Assembly: GCF_039645985.1 (NCBI RefSeq)
Contig: NZ_CP147919.1
Coordinates: 2,808,401-2,872,400, forward strand
DNA: 64,000 nucleotides
From: Sulfurimonas sp. HSL3-7
GTDB taxonomy: Bacteria; Campylobacterota; Campylobacteria; Campylobacterales; Sulfurimonadaceae
Direction: 5' to 3'
Shown: positions 50,097 to 60,151 of the stretch, in pieces
How positions within the stretch are numbered: the first letter of the stretch is position 1
Layout of the letters: every line of letters begins with the position of its first letter
Made by a program: the position numbers and the translations under genes
Notes under the pieces: model-generated
Told to the model about the DNA's origin: nothing
Seen by the model: the letters and a program-made list of their open reading frames with translations, nothing else
Database searches by the model: none

Positions 50097-51802
50097 TACT
50101 TTGCCTCGACATAGAGATAGCGCTTTATCTTCTTCGTCGGTGTCTTGACGAAGGGTTCGCGTTGCTCGATCACCTTGTGAATACGGGAAAACGAAGAGAG
50201 GTTCTCGTTGACTTCGGTACGGATCTCTTCGAGAATCTTTTCGATCTTCTTGTGCATCCTGGTCTCGGAGGTGTTGCTGACACCAAACAGCTCGTCGAGT
50301 TTTTCATAATCAAGATTGATCCGTGCCGTCAATTTTCCGTTGTCGTCAAACACCAACGCGTCAGCGACCAGTTCGTGCATATTGATCGCGGCTTCCACCT
50401 GTTCCGGATAGATGTTTTCCCCGGACGGACGGACAATAATGTTTTTAGCACGGCCGCTCATAAAGAAATAGCCGTCTTCATCAAAGTAGCCGATATCTTC
50501 GGTGTTGAACCACCCTTCATCGTCCATGACGGCAGCTGTCTTTTCGGGGTCCTTGTAGTAGCCCTTCATCACATTCGGGCCGCGCGCCCAGAGCACGCCA
50601 ACCCCTTTTTCGTTCTTGTCGCGCAGTTGAAGCTCTACGCCGTGCAGGGAAGGGCCAATGGCACGGAACTTGGTGATTGACGGGTTGGTACCTGCCAGCA
50701 GGGGGGCGGTCTCGGTCAATCCGTAACCGATACAGTAGGGGAAACCGGCTTCGCGGAGAAACAGCTCGACCGTCGGTGAAAGAGCCGCACCGCCGATACC
50801 GAAAAAGCGCAGTTCACCGCCAAAGGTCTCCATCAGCTTTTTCCCGGCTATCTTGTTGAGCTGTTTGCGGACAAACGGAACGGCATAGAGGGTGCGCATA
50901 ACAACGTTCTTATGAAAGTTCGGCAGGATCTTGTTCTTGTAGATCTTCTCGATCACAAGCGGCACACTCAGCATAAAGGTCGGTTTGACGCTCGCCATCG
51001 CCCTGATCAGAAGTGTCGGGGTCGGTGGTTTGGCGAGGTAGTAGACCGATGCCCCGTTGAGAAACGGGATAAGAAAACCTATCGTGCATTCGTAGGTATG
51101 CGCCATCGGCAGGATGGAGAGAAAACGGTCTTCGGGATAGATGTCGACAATATGCTGTGCCGCCGTCGCCTCAAAGGCAAGGTTCTTGTGGCTCAGCATC
51201 ACCCCTTTCGAACTCCCCGTTGTACCGGAGGTGTAAATGATGGCGGCGAGATCATCTTCTTTGATCGGGGCCGTGTCGTTCTCACGGCCAAGTTTACCCA
51301 TCGCTCTGTTTAGATGCTCCCCGCCTTTCTGCAGGGCCATATCCACCTTGCTCGGCACGGAGAGCTTCTCCAATACTTCCAGGTTGTTGGTATAGACGAC
51401 AAGCCGCATTGCCGGCGGCTGCACTTCATCCAAAACAGCTTCAAACAGCTTCTGCGAAATAAACGCCGCTTTGCACTCGGCGTGATTGGCGATATGCAGC
51501 GCTTCGGCGGGGTGAAAATCGGGCAGTACCGGGACGATGACCGCACCCATTGTCGTAACGGCAAAATAGATCACGCCCCAGTTGGGCATGTTCTCACTGT
51601 AGAGCGCCACCTTGTCTCCCCGGCGGATACCGTGCGAACGAAGCTGCTGCTGCACCTGCGCAACTTTGGATGCAAATTCGGCATAGCGCATGCATTCACC
51701 ATCTACCTGCCCCAGAGCCGGACGGTCGCCGTAGTGTTCAATACTGTAATCGAAAAGCGCCTTCAACGTCAGTTCCGGCAGATGAATGAACGGTTTGCTC
51801 AT
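50096..51802 (-). CDS. Long-chain acyl-CoA synthetase (AMP-forming, FadD-like)
   Basis: Encodes 568 residues from the ATG at 51802 with GAGGAG 7 nt upstream (the frame opens at 51829). The AMP-binding P-loop 'IIYTSGTTGSSKGVMLSHKN', 'GYGLTETAP', the 'GWFNTEDIGYFDEDGYFFMSGR' hinge and a C-terminal Lys ('FVKTPTKKIKRYLY') are in place. It activates fatty acids to acyl-CoA at the inner membrane; it could instead serve as an acyl-ACP synthetase for scavenged lipids. Confidence 0.9.
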   Translation of the reverse strand: MSKPFIHLPELTLKALFDYSIEHYGDRPALGQVDGECMRYAEFASKVAQVQQQLRSHGIRRGDKVALYSENMPNWGVIYFAVTTMGAVIVPVLPDFHPAEALHIANHAECKAAFISQKLFEAVLDEVQPPAMRLVVYTNNLEVLEKLSVPSKVDMALQKGGEHLNRAMGKLGRENDTAPIKEDDLAAIIYTSGTTGSSKGVMLSHKNLAFEATAAQHIVDIYPEDRFLSILPMAHTYECTIGFLIPFLNGASVYYLAKPPTPTLLIRAMASVKPTFMLSVPLVIEKIYKNKILPNFHKNVVMRTLYAVPFVRKQLNKIAGKKLMETFGGELRFFGIGGAALSPTVELFLREAGFPYCIGYGLTETAPLLAGTNPSITKFRAIGPSLHGVELQLRDKNEKGVGVLWARGPNVMKGYYKDPEKTAAVMDDEGWFNTEDIGYFDEDGYFFMSGRAKNIIVRPSGENIYPEQVEAAINMHELVADALVFDDNGKLTARINLDYEKLDELFGVSNTSETRMHKKIEKILEEIRTEVNENLSSFSRIHKVIEQREPFVKTPTKKIKRYLYVEAK

Positions 51803-51812
51803 CTTGCGCTCC

Positions 51813-52421
51813 TCAAATCTTTTGTGCAATGATACGTATCAGTTCGGCATCGCCCTGATGGCCGCTGCCTTCGCAGAGGTAATCGACACACGCCTCGAGC
51901 CTAATGATCTTCACATCATCGCGGCTGAAAATCTTTTCAAGCGATTCAAGCGTGTAGAGAAGCTCCGCCATCTTGGGTCCGCCCGAATCACGCGAGAGCT
52001 GTTTGAGCGAAAAGAACTCCCCCACAAAATAACCGCCGTTCTCAAGTATATCGACCGCATGGCTGAAGGCTTCTGTCCTCAGCGGATCGGGCAGGTGCAG
52101 AAATGAGGTCAAAACACCACGGTATTTCTCTCTGCTCCGCCATGTATCGAGATCTGCATGAATAGTCTCGACTTTGACACCCATCTCATCCGCCAAAGCC
52201 CTGGTCTTCTCAAGCCCGACGTCCGAAGCATCCAAAGCACTCACTCTAAAGCCTTTAGAGGCCATATAACACGCTGTTCTGCCTTCACCTTCACCCAACA
52301 TCAAAATAGTGCTTTCCGGGCTAAAAAGCGTCTTATTCGACGCGAGAAAGGCATTCGGCTCTTTACCGTACAAAAAACCTTCACGGGAAAACTTCTCATT
52401 CCACATCTTTTGAATACTCAC
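51813..52421 (-). CDS. Class I SAM-dependent methyltransferase (TehB-like)
   Basis: Encodes 202 residues. 'WNEKFSREGFLYGKEPNAFL' at the start and the SAM motif 'ILMLGEGEGRTACYMASKGFRVSALDASDVGL' resemble TehB/thiopurine-type small-molecule methyltransferases. The acceptor is unknown. It ends 10 nt before the acyl-CoA synthetase start. Confidence 0.8.
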   Translation of the reverse strand: MSIQKMWNEKFSREGFLYGKEPNAFLASNKTLFSPESTILMLGEGEGRTACYMASKGFRVSALDASDVGLEKTRALADEMGVKVETIHADLDTWRSREKYRGVLTSFLHLPDPLRTEAFSHAVDILENGGYFVGEFFSLKQLSRDSGGPKMAELLYTLESLEKIFSRDDVKIIRLEACVDYLCEGSGHQGDAELIRIIAQKI

Positions 52422-52430
52422 ATCAATCCC

Positions 52431-52886
52431 TTACTCTTCATTATCTTCTCGGAACTGTTCAATGAACTCCTCCATCAAATAGTTGACGATCGAGTCATAG
52501 ACGTCTGCATTCACATCTTCGCTCTCAAAAAAATCATCGTTGCTGTAACTCAGGACAAAACTGTCAACGGTTCCGGCACGTTCAATCCTCGCATCTTCGC
52601 CCACGCCGAAAGAGATGCTGACGACGGTGCTGTTTGCGGACTTAAGCGCGTCGATCTTTACAAACAGTGCTCCGACACCCTCTTTTTTGCTTTTGATACC
52701 GCTCTTTTCAAGCTTCTCTTTCAGCTCGTTTTCGATCTTTTGCTTTAATGCGGGAGTAATTGTCTTGCCGCTGTCGATCACCAGAACATTCAGCGACGCG
52801 ATCCCTTCAAGATTATAAGGCGCTGCCGCAAACACTGTTAGCTGCAGGGTAAACAACAATGGCATCAACAGTGAAGACTTTTGCAT
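52431..52886 (-). CDS. Secreted protein of unknown function
   Basis: Encodes 151 residues with a signal peptide (cleavage near 'VFAAA-PYN', residue 22). The mature part is predicted alpha/beta with 'LNVLVIDSGKTITPALKQKIENELKEKLEKSG' and a very acidic C-terminus ('EEFIEQFREDNEE'). It lies 9 nt upstream of the methyltransferase gene. No family recognised. Confidence 0.7.
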   Translation of the reverse strand: MQKSSLLMPLLFTLQLTVFAAAPYNLEGIASLNVLVIDSGKTITPALKQKIENELKEKLEKSGIKSKKEGVGALFVKIDALKSANSTVVSISFGVGEDARIERAGTVDSFVLSYSNDDFFESEDVNADVYDSIVNYLMEEFIEQFREDNEE

Positions 52887-52963
52887 GGACAGCTCCTTTC
52901 TTGAGATAGTTATATAATATCTTATTATATATTAGGCAAACTGTGCCTTAAAAGGTGCTGTGG

Positions 52964-53605
52964 CTACCGTTGTACACCGTCAAGAACAGGTACAAATTCG
53001 CACGTCTCCAGCTCATCTTCGATCAACTCATCGCCGATCTTGACAAAGCGGGTGATCACCTGTTTTCCGTCCTTTTCTATCGGAGCGACGAGTACACCCC
53101 TGGGAACAAGTTGATCGATCAGTGCCTGCGGAATATGGGTCGGTGCTGCCGAAAAAAGTATACGGTCGTACGGCGCGTACTGGACCCACCCTTTTTGCCC
53201 GTCGTCGGTGCGGGTATGCACATTTTGAATACCGAGCTCTCTAAAACGTTGCTTTGCCTCCACCATCAGCGACTCAATACGCTCTATCGAAAAGACGCCG
53301 CGAAAAAGATGCGAAAGCACTGCTGCCTGATAACCGCTGCCGCAGCCTATCTCCAAAACCCTGTCGGCCCCTTCAGGCTCAAGGTACTCGGTCATTTTCG
53401 CCACGGTCAACGGTGAAGAGATCCACTGTTTTGCCCCTATAGGCAAAGCATCCAGCCTATAAGCGTGCTGACGCATCGCGACAGGAACGAACTTTTCACG
53501 ATTTGTATTGATAATCGCCTCTTTGACCTTCGGGCTGAGTTTAAAGACGCTGTCGATCTCATCGGCCATGCGTTTTGTTTTAATTGCTGTTATTTTATCG
53601 ATCAC
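52964..53605 (-). CDS. pcm: Protein-L-isoaspartate O-methyltransferase
   Basis: Encodes 213 residues. '[24 protein letters not shown]' and the SAM motif '[19 protein letters not shown]', then '[19 protein letters not shown]', are the PIMT pattern. It repairs isoaspartyl residues in ageing proteins. The start overlaps the nitrilase-family gene stop by 4 nt. Confidence 0.95.
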   Translation of the reverse strand: MIDKITAIKTKRMADEIDSVFKLSPKVKEAIINTNREKFVPVAMRQHAYRLDALPIGAKQWISSPLTVAKMTEYLEPEGADRVLEIGCGSGYQAAVLSHLFRGVFSIERIESLMVEAKQRFRELGIQNVHTRTDDGQKGWVQYAPYDRILFSAAPTHIPQALIDQLVPRGVLVAPIEKDGKQVITRFVKIGDELIEDELETCEFVPVLDGVQR

Positions 53606-54342
53606 GCTATACCTACATCCAAATATCGGCGCATTTTACGCACCTCTTTTTCACTGAAATTTCCCTCTAAGCAGACCAGACCACCGTTTCGGCGCTCTTC
53701 GCCGAAAGGCGTGATGAGACCGCTCATCCCGCTTGTGTCACTGTTCTTTGCATCGGAAGCCACAACATAACACTGGTTCATAATGGCCAGCGCATTGGTG
53801 AGGATTACAAAATTTTGACTGCGTAGTTTACCCCATTGTGCTGGAATTAACATTATGTCCGCCCCCTCCAGCTTCTGCCAAAGCGCTTTAAAACGCAGTT
53901 CAAAACAGATCAGCATGCCGAAACGGAGCCCATCCACGTCGAAAAGTGTGATCTCGCTCTCGTCTCCCGGCGCAAAATAGTCATGCTCGCCGCCGAATGT
54001 AAACAGCTTTACCTTGGCCTGTTCATGGACAACACGCCCCTGATGAAACACCTTTGCGACATTGTATGTCTTCCCGTCTTGGCGCTTCTCTATCATCGTT
54101 GCGATGATGATCTGCTCTTGTGCCGCCTCACTGAGTGCCCCGGTAATAACCTCCGCATAAGCCGCCGCCGCTTCAAAATGATCATAATCAAAATTGGTGA
54201 CTGCTACTTCAGGAAAAACGATCACGGCATTTGAAGGTGCTTTTTTGACGAGAGAAAGTAACGCGGAGAGGTTTTCTTCATAACTGTTAGCCTCGCTGGC
54301 AAAGGCGAGCGAACAGAGCGGGCGCTCTTTAAAAGTCGTCAA
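53602..54342 (-). CDS. Carbon-nitrogen hydrolase (nitrilase superfamily amidase)
   Basis: Encodes 246 residues from a TTG that lies within the last codons of nrdB (14-nt overlap). The Glu-Lys-Cys triad is visible: '[12 protein letters not shown]', '[17 protein letters not shown]' and '[13 protein letters not shown]'. The exact amide substrate is unknown. Operon order nrdB - this gene - pcm suggests coupled translation. Confidence 0.82.
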   Translation of the reverse strand: MTTFKERPLCSLAFASEANSYEENLSALLSLVKKAPSNAVIVFPEVAVTNFDYDHFEAAAAYAEVITGALSEAAQEQIIIATMIEKRQDGKTYNVAKVFHQGRVVHEQAKVKLFTFGGEHDYFAPGDESEITLFDVDGLRFGMLICFELRFKALWQKLEGADIMLIPAQWGKLRSQNFVILTNALAIMNQCYVVASDAKNSDTSGMSGLITPFGEERRNGGLVCLEGNFSEKEVRKMRRYLDVGIA

Positions 54343-55357
54343 AACTCAGTGAACCCTTGGAGTAATTGGTAACCGTACCTTCAAAGAAGTTGGTCTTTTG
54401 GTCATTAAATGAAGCAAAGTCATCCACCCATTTGATCGGATTTTTCACATTATAGATCGGTTCCAGCTTCACCGCACGAAGGCGCTCATCGGCAAGATAC
54501 TGAATATACTGTTCCAGAATCGCGTCCGTAAGTCCCAGAATTTGGCCCTGTGTGATGTATTTACCCCAGGATGCTTCCAGTTTAACAGCATCTCTGAACA
54601 TCTGATAGACCTCTTCAATAAGCTCTTCGGTAAAAAGCTCGGGTTTTTCACGGCGCAGCGAGTTGATAAGGTTTTGAAAAAGAATAAGGTGCGTCACTTC
54701 ATCACGCTGGATGAAACGGATCATCTGTGCCGAGCCGAGCATCTTGCCTGCGCGGGCCAATGTGTAGATGTAAGTGAAACCGCTGTAGAAATAGATCCCT
54801 TCCAGTATCTGGTTCGCAAAACAGGCTTTCAGGAAGTTGGTATCGGTCGGATTCTCCGAAAGCAACTCATACTTGCTCGCGATAGCATCGTTCTTGGATT
54901 TAAGCATGACATCTTTGCGCCAAAGATCATATATCTCGGCAGAGTTTTGCGAGATCGAATCCACCATAACCGCGTAGGATTGTGAATGCAGCGCCTCTTC
55001 AAACGACTGGCGCACCAAGATAAGGTTGATCTCAGGCGCAGTGACATAGGGGTTGACGTTGTCAATCAGGTTGTTGGTCTGCAGCGAATCCATAAAGATC
55101 AGCTGAGAAAGGGCCTTGTCATAGGCTGTCTTCTCACCGTCAGTCAGGTTTTTATAGTCATTGGCGTCGCGGGTCATATCAACCTCTTTGGGAAACCAGG
55201 TGTTGTTCAGCATCACCTCCCAAAGATTGTAGGCCCATTGATATTTAATGTTGTTAAGTTCAAAAATACCGGTTGGATTTCCGCCGAAGATCTTGCGGTC
55301 GTTGACGTGTTCCTTGGACTCCGGATTATAGATTTTTTTGCGCTTGATGGTTGTCAT
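54329..55357 (-). CDS. nrdB: Class Ia ribonucleoside-diphosphate reductase, small (radical) subunit
   Basis: Encodes 342 residues, ferritin-like. Di-iron ligands are in '[11 protein letters not shown]' and '[14 protein letters not shown]'; the C-terminal tail 'KGSLSFDDF' is the NrdA-docking peptide. It generates the tyrosyl radical for NrdA. It heads the operon with the nitrilase-family gene and pcm. nrdA lies on the opposite strand at 46.6-49.0 kb. Confidence 0.96.
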   Translation of the reverse strand: MTTIKRKKIYNPESKEHVNDRKIFGGNPTGIFELNNIKYQWAYNLWEVMLNNTWFPKEVDMTRDANDYKNLTDGEKTAYDKALSQLIFMDSLQTNNLIDNVNPYVTAPEINLILVRQSFEEALHSQSYAVMVDSISQNSAEIYDLWRKDVMLKSKNDAIASKYELLSENPTDTNFLKACFANQILEGIYFYSGFTYIYTLARAGKMLGSAQMIRFIQRDEVTHLILFQNLINSLRREKPELFTEELIEEVYQMFRDAVKLEASWGKYITQGQILGLTDAILEQYIQYLADERLRAVKLEPIYNVKNPIKWVDDFASFNDQKTNFFEGTVTNYSKGSLSFDDF

Positions 55358-55585
55358 AATTTTGCCTAATGATAGAGATGCAAATGGTAGTTTTTCTACC
55401 AGATTTTAGTAATAGATTATCTCGAAAAGATTATTCACTTTTGTTGAAAACAGAAAAAGAATAGTAAAGATTGCCATTGTATCGAGCAGCAATCTGCAAA
55501 AGAATTTTTGGCATCTCTGTTCAGATCGGGGAGAGGAGTAAAATTGCCTCCCAATTGGTAAAAAACGCTGTTTTTCCAACAGCTT

Positions 55586-57022
55586 CTATGAAGAGCACGA
55601 CAGCTTCAAATTCTTCACACTCTTGGGTGACGGCTTCGCAAAACTCTCAAATGCTTCATGCTCGTCAAACGGTGTGCGCGCTAACATCAAAAGTTCTGCG
55701 ACTCCGGAAAAATCGCCGCGTTCTGCTTTATCGATGGCATACTGCAGCATATAGTTTTTCAACACATATTTCGGATTGGTCGCTAACATCTGTTTGTGAC
55801 GCTCCTCTGCCTCCGAATTCTCTTTTTCCAAACGCTTCTCATAATAGTCAAGCCACTCAGAAAGAGGCTCTTCCAGCTCGCAAAGTGCTAACAAAGCTGT
55901 TTTATCCCCGTCATAACGGCTGAGCACCCTGAAGAAGTAGTTATAATCGATGCTCTCTTGCTGCATGATACTAAAGAGCCAGCGCAACACCGAAATGTCA
56001 TCATCATCTTCAGTCGTAAAGCCCAGTTTTTTACGCATGAAACCCATATAGTAACCGCTGTAGATCTCGCCGAACTTCTCTAAAGCCTCCTGCATACGCT
56101 CGATGTTGACCAGAGGCGACAGCGCACGCATCAGCATGCTCAGGTTCCACTGCGCCACGTTGGGCTGCTGGCCAAAGGCGTAGCGGCCGTGGGTGTCGGT
56201 ATGGTTGCAGATATAGCCGAAGTCGTAATCGTCCAGAAAGGCGTACGGCCCGTAATCAATCGTCAGCCCGGCGATTGACATGTTGTCCGTGTTCATCACA
56301 CCGTGGTTGAAACCGACACCCTGCCACTTCGCGAGCAGGAGTGCCGTACGGTCGACCAGCTCTTCGAACATCAGGAAATAGGCATCATCGCGCCCCTTGA
56401 GATGCGGATAGCTCTCATCCATCACATAGTCGGCCAGCGCTTCGAGCTTGTCGAACTTCTTTTTGGCATAAAAGTACTCGAAGGTGCCGAAACGGACCCA
56501 TGACGTCGACATCCGCAGGACGATTGCACCCTTTTCCCACTTCTCTCTCGCAACATCGTGGTCGGAACCGATCAGGGCAAGAGCGCGGGAAGTGGCAATA
56601 TGCAGGCCGCACATCGCCTCGCTCATCAGGTATTCTCGGATTGAAGAGCGAAGCACGGCGCGGCCGTCACCCTGACGCGAATAGAGGGTTGGTCCGGACC
56701 CCTTCAGCTGCAGGTTCCAGTTGTTTTCTGTTCTGCCGAGATTGATGGCACGGCCGTCACCCAGACGCGGCACAAAGTAGCCGAACTGGTGGCCGGCATA
56801 ACACATCGAAAAAGGCTCGGAACCCTTCAGATGCGTTTCACCGTTCATGATCTTGACCAGGAGCTCCTCCTGACCCGCTAGATCGACGCCAAGCAACTCT
56901 GCCGCATCGAGACTGTAACTGATCAGAAAAGGGTCTTTCAACGGGGTAATATCGGTTTTGTCGTGAAACTCATCCTCAAGTTCGAGGTAGGGCATTTCGA
57001 CATTAAGTTCTTGTAATTTCAT
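55586..57022 (-). CDS. selO: Protein adenylyltransferase SelO (YdiU)
   Basis: Encodes 478 residues of the pseudokinase-like SelO family. 'GDGRAINLGRTENNWNLQLKGSG' is the nucleotide-binding region; 'VGFNHGVMNTDNMSIAGLTIDYGPYAFLDDYD' holds the inverted catalytic motifs. The C-terminus ends 'LSCSS', with Cys where some eukaryotic members have selenocysteine. It transfers AMP to protein Ser/Thr/Tyr, linked to redox stress. No good ribosome-binding site is seen at the first ATG, so the start is less certain. Confidence 0.92.
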   Translation of the reverse strand: MKLQELNVEMPYLELEDEFHDKTDITPLKDPFLISYSLDAAELLGVDLAGQEELLVKIMNGETHLKGSEPFSMCYAGHQFGYFVPRLGDGRAINLGRTENNWNLQLKGSGPTLYSRQGDGRAVLRSSIREYLMSEAMCGLHIATSRALALIGSDHDVAREKWEKGAIVLRMSTSWVRFGTFEYFYAKKKFDKLEALADYVMDESYPHLKGRDDAYFLMFEELVDRTALLLAKWQGVGFNHGVMNTDNMSIAGLTIDYGPYAFLDDYDFGYICNHTDTHGRYAFGQQPNVAQWNLSMLMRALSPLVNIERMQEALEKFGEIYSGYYMGFMRKKLGFTTEDDDDISVLRWLFSIMQQESIDYNYFFRVLSRYDGDKTALLALCELEEPLSEWLDYYEKRLEKENSEAEERHKQMLATNPKYVLKNYMLQYAIDKAERGDFSGVAELLMLARTPFDEHEAFESFAKPSPKSVKNLKLSCSS

Positions 57023-57157
57023 AATGAAGTTTTAGCAGAGAGTACGTGAAAGTGTTCATGTTGTTTTGAAATGGTTTGTTCTATTAAGAAAAAGGGAAGA
57101 GAAAATTTTTTAATTGCTGGTTGAAAGAATAGAAAGTCGCAGATTGGGTGCAGATTG

Positions 57158-57215
57158 TGCAAAACGTTTAGCCGACAGCGCACTCATGTGCGCCGAGAGC
57201 TAAACTTTTGTGCAA
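57158..57215. repeat. Long imperfect hairpin between typA and selO
   Basis: Nested arms GTTTAGC/GCTAAAC and GCGCAC/GTGCGC around a TCAT loop, extended outward by TGCAAAA/TTTTGTGCA with a bulge, make a roughly 58-nt hairpin. It lies downstream of typA and upstream of selO on their strand. It could end the typA transcript or be a structured leader of selO. Confidence 0.6.
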
Positions 57216-57232
57216 GGTGTGCCGATACCCGA

Positions 57233-57241
57233 GGGGGGGGG
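57233..57241. repeat. Homopolymeric G9 tract (C9 on the coding strand of neighbours)
   Basis: Nine consecutive G residues, the longest G-run noticed in the window, 13 nt past the typA stop in the typA-selO gap. In Campylobacterota poly-G tracts of this size commonly slip and cause phase variation. Here it is outside any convincing gene. Confidence 0.7.
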
Positions 57242-57253
57242 CAGACCCGGCTG

Positions 57254-59056
57254 TTACTTTCTAGAGTGGCGGCGACGCTCAGACTCTGTCAAGTATACTT
57301 TACGGACACGGATGCTCTCAGGCGTGACCTCAAGAAGCTCATCATCTTCGATCCACTCAAGTGCACGTTCCAGTGAAAGGTCACGTGGCGGAACAAGTTT
57401 GATCGCCTCGTCAGCGCCAGAAGAACGGACATTTGACTGTGCTTTTCCTTTGATCGGGTTGACCGCAAGGTCATTTGAACGAGAGTGCTCGCCGATGATC
57501 ATACCTTCGTAGACTTTTGTCTGCGGCCCGATAAACAGGACGCCGCGGTCCTGAAGACCGAACAGTGAGAAGGCCATAGCGGCACCGTTCTCCATAGAGA
57601 CCAGTGCACCGTATGGACGTGACTCAACTGTTCCGGAGTATGGTCGGAACTCGAGGAACGAGTGGTTCATAACGCCTTCGCCTTTCGTATCCGTCAGGAA
57701 CTGGCCGCGGAAACCGATCAGTGAACGGGCAGGGATCTCAAACTCGATACGCTGGAAACCTGAACCCATCGGGATCATCGATTTCATTTCAGCCTTGCGT
57801 TTACCAAGACGTTCGATAACACCGCCGCCAAGTTCTTCAGGAACATCGATGACCAGGTGCTCGAACGGCTCACATTTTACGCCTTCGATCTCACGAACGA
57901 TGACTTCCGGACGGGAGATACCGAATTCGAATCCTTCACGACGCATATTTTCAGCAAGAACCGTGATTTGTAGCTCACCACGTCCAGAGACGCGGAATTT
58001 ACCTTCACCGATACGCTCGTATTTCATCGCAACGTTGGTCACCATCTCCGCTTCTAGACGTTCCTGGATCTTGTTGGAAGTAACATGTTTACCTTCCTGA
58101 CCTGCAAGCGGCGAGTTATTGACCGAGAAGATTACCGAAAGCGTCGGCTCTTCGATATGCATCGGATCAAGAGCCTGCGGATTTGCAGGGTCACAGACCG
58201 TATCACCGACGTCAACCGTCTCAAGACCGGCGAATGCAACGATGTCACCCGCTTCGGCTCTGTCGATCTCCATACGGTTAAGGCCAAGGAAACCGATCAG
58301 TTTCGTAATACGCCCTTTGACCATCTCACCGTCTGCTTTTGCAAGAAGAACGTTGTCGCCTTTTGCTATCTCACCGTTGAAGATACGGGCGATACCGATC
58401 TTACCGACATAGTTGTCGTAGTCAAGCGTGAAAACCTGCGCCTGGGCAGGGTTCGATTTGTCACCCTGAGGCTCAGGAACTTTTTCCAGGATTGTATTGA
58501 ACAGACAGGTGAAGTCACCGTCTTCCTCTTCCATATCCATTTTCGCGATACCGTCACGGGCCGCTGCATAAACAACCGTAAAGTCCTGCTGCTCGTCACT
58601 TGCGCCCATGTCGACGAAAAGGTCAAACACTTCGTCAACAACGCGGTCCGGCTCGGCAGACGGTTTATCGATCTTGTTGATGACAACGATCGGTGTAATA
58701 CCCATCGCCAGCATCTTTTTAACAACAAACTTGGTCTGCGGCATAACACCTTCGTAGGCATCGACAAGGATCAGTGCCCCGTCAACCATCTTCAGTACGC
58801 GCTCAACCTCACCACCGAAGTCGGCGTGGCCCGGAGTGTCAATGATGTTGATCTTATGGTCGCCGTAGCGGATCGCTGTGTTTTTCGAAAGGATCGTAAT
58901 ACCACGCTCTTTTTCGATATCGTTAGAGTCCATAGCACGTTCATCATGCGCTTCATGCTCTCCGAAAGTACCTGATTGTTGAAGCAGGCCATCAACAAGT
59001 GTTGTCTTACCATGGTCAACGTGCGCGATAACGGCAATGTTTCTAATTTTTTGCAT
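57254..59056 (-). CDS. typA: Translational GTPase TypA/BipA
   Basis: Encodes 600 residues. G1 '[15 protein letters not shown]', G2/G3 '[11 protein letters not shown]' and '[16 protein letters not shown]', and G4 'NKIDKPSA' are present; '[21 protein letters not shown]' and the BipA-specific C-terminal domain follow. It is a ribosome-binding GTPase needed for growth at low temperature and stress. AAGGAA precedes the ATG; a minus-strand TATAAT (59162-59157) about 100 nt upstream is the likely -10. Confidence 0.96.
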   Translation of the reverse strand: MQKIRNIAVIAHVDHGKTTLVDGLLQQSGTFGEHEAHDERAMDSNDIEKERGITILSKNTAIRYGDHKINIIDTPGHADFGGEVERVLKMVDGALILVDAYEGVMPQTKFVVKKMLAMGITPIVVINKIDKPSAEPDRVVDEVFDLFVDMGASDEQQDFTVVYAAARDGIAKMDMEEEDGDFTCLFNTILEKVPEPQGDKSNPAQAQVFTLDYDNYVGKIGIARIFNGEIAKGDNVLLAKADGEMVKGRITKLIGFLGLNRMEIDRAEAGDIVAFAGLETVDVGDTVCDPANPQALDPMHIEEPTLSVIFSVNNSPLAGQEGKHVTSNKIQERLEAEMVTNVAMKYERIGEGKFRVSGRGELQITVLAENMRREGFEFGISRPEVIVREIEGVKCEPFEHLVIDVPEELGGGVIERLGKRKAEMKSMIPMGSGFQRIEFEIPARSLIGFRGQFLTDTKGEGVMNHSFLEFRPYSGTVESRPYGALVSMENGAAMAFSLFGLQDRGVLFIGPQTKVYEGMIIGEHSRSNDLAVNPIKGKAQSNVRSSGADEAIKLVPPRDLSLERALEWIEDDELLEVTPESIRVRKVYLTESERRRHSRK

Positions 59057-59415
59057 AAATTTCCTTGGGTGTTACCGTCTGTGTAATAGACTTTTCATAC
59101 TCTCTCAGAAAAGAGGATACAAAAAGCCTAAATATACGGAACTTTTGATTTTCGCAATTATAGCTGAAAAGTGGTAAAAATCTGTTTGTAAATATACTTT
59201 ATATGTGTTCTCTTCGCTCCTTGCCCGATTATAGCGAGAGATCAGCCATGAAAAATGGCTGCGGCTCTTTTTTAAAAAATCAGCTATAATACCTCCGATG
59301 AGAGATGAGGTAAGAGTTCATCTCTGGTGTATAATGAATATTTTATGCTAGACCGAAAAACTCCCGATTTTGATTCTACTTCTTTATGGAGTATATTTCC
59401 CAACAAGGCATAACA
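59057..59415. promoter_or_regulatory. Divergent typA / cold-shock gene control region
   Basis: 359 nt without a gene. It holds the typA -10 (TATAAT, minus strand, 59162-59157), a plus-strand terminator-like hairpin (59243-59273), and two plus-strand TATAAT elements (59285-59290 and 59330-59335) separated by an inverted repeat AGAGATGA/TCATCTCT (59301-59308, 59318-59325). The first -10 would give the cold-shock mRNA a leader of about 120 nt, as is common for cspA-type genes. Confidence 0.5.
59243..59273 (+). terminator. Intrinsic-terminator-like hairpin upstream of the cold-shock gene
   Basis: CAGCCAT-(5 nt)-ATGGCTG stem followed by GCGGCTC and TTTTTT (59268-59273). No protein gene on the plus strand ends here, so it may end a small RNA or a short upstream transcript. 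Confidence 0.5.
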
Positions 59416-59634
59416 ATGGCAGAATTGCAAAATGGAACCGTAAAATGGTTCAATGATGAAAAAGGTTTTGGATTTATCCAACCGGAAAACGGCGGCGCAG
59501 ATCTATTCGTACACTTCCGTCAGGTAAACAGTACGGGGTATGGCCGTGTTTCTTTGGCTGAAGGCCAAAAAGTGACATTTGAGATCGGTGAAGGTCAAAA
59601 AGGTCCTCAAGCAGAAAACGTTACACCACTGTAA
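59416..59634 (+). CDS. Cold-shock protein (CspA family)
   Basis: Encodes 72 residues from the ATG at 59416 with AAGG upstream. RNP1 'KGFGFIQP' and RNP2 'DLFVHFRQV' are intact. A single-stranded nucleic-acid chaperone that melts RNA structure. Monocistronic, followed by a hairpin. Confidence 0.95.
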   Translation: MAELQNGTVKWFNDEKGFGFIQPENGGADLFVHFRQVNSTGYGRVSLAEGQKVTFEIGEGQKGPQAENVTPL

Positions 59635-59643
59635 TTTCTGATC

Positions 59644-59662
59644 GACAGGCCTTGTGCCTGTC
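59644..59662 (+). terminator. Hairpin after the cold-shock gene
   Basis: GACAGGC-CTTGT-GCCTGTC perfect 7-bp stem starting 9 nt after the stop; downstream sequence is only moderately T-rich. Confidence 0.55.
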
Positions 59663-59833
59663 ATCTTATCCCCCTCCGATTTTTCGATTTAATACAATTT
59701 TTCTCTCTTGTCAGACTGGTTTGCCCACGCACACACCACCATTTCGTAATTACTTTTTTTTTGCTTTCGTAACAGCCCCGTTATTGAACCACTAAATATA
59801 TACCATCAAACAGCAAAACGGTAGGAAAAGGCA

Positions 59834-60037
59834 ATGCAGGAAACAATATTCGTCATTAAAGAGCTAGGTTTTGGTTGGTATCGGCAGAATATTGCCAATG
59901 AAGATGATGCACAAATCTATTGCGCTGAAGAACTTCAAGTCCTGCAAGAGTGGATCGAAAAGTTCGAGTGTTTTGACAATCGTTTTAAACTGTCACTTCA
60001 CCGCTTTATCAGCAATTTCGTGATGACCGGTACGTGA
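59834..60037 (+). CDS. Small unknown protein
   Basis: Encodes 67 residues from an ATG with AAAAGG upstream. Aromatic-rich start 'FVIKELGFGWYRQNIANEDD', then an amphipathic helix. No family recognised. Flanked by about 100-200 nt of non-coding DNA on both sides. Confidence 0.6.
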   Translation: MQETIFVIKELGFGWYRQNIANEDDAQIYCAEELQVLQEWIEKFECFDNRFKLSLHRFISNFVMTGT

Positions 60038-60151
60038 ATTTGCAACACATCGAATCCCAAAGCGCCTAAAACTATAGTACTCAAATGCAAAACTTCAAAA
60101 TTCGGACTCAACGCTCAGGAAGGAGCTCTACCGAAATGATATTCTTCCGGT

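Noticed and set aside
55586..57022. Selenocysteine in SelO
   Set aside because: The C-terminus reads Cys-Ser-Ser with an ordinary stop; no UGA readthrough context.
58085..58975. Plus-strand open frame (296 codons) opposite typA
   Set aside because: Lies wholly within typA; codon pattern is that of the antisense strand.
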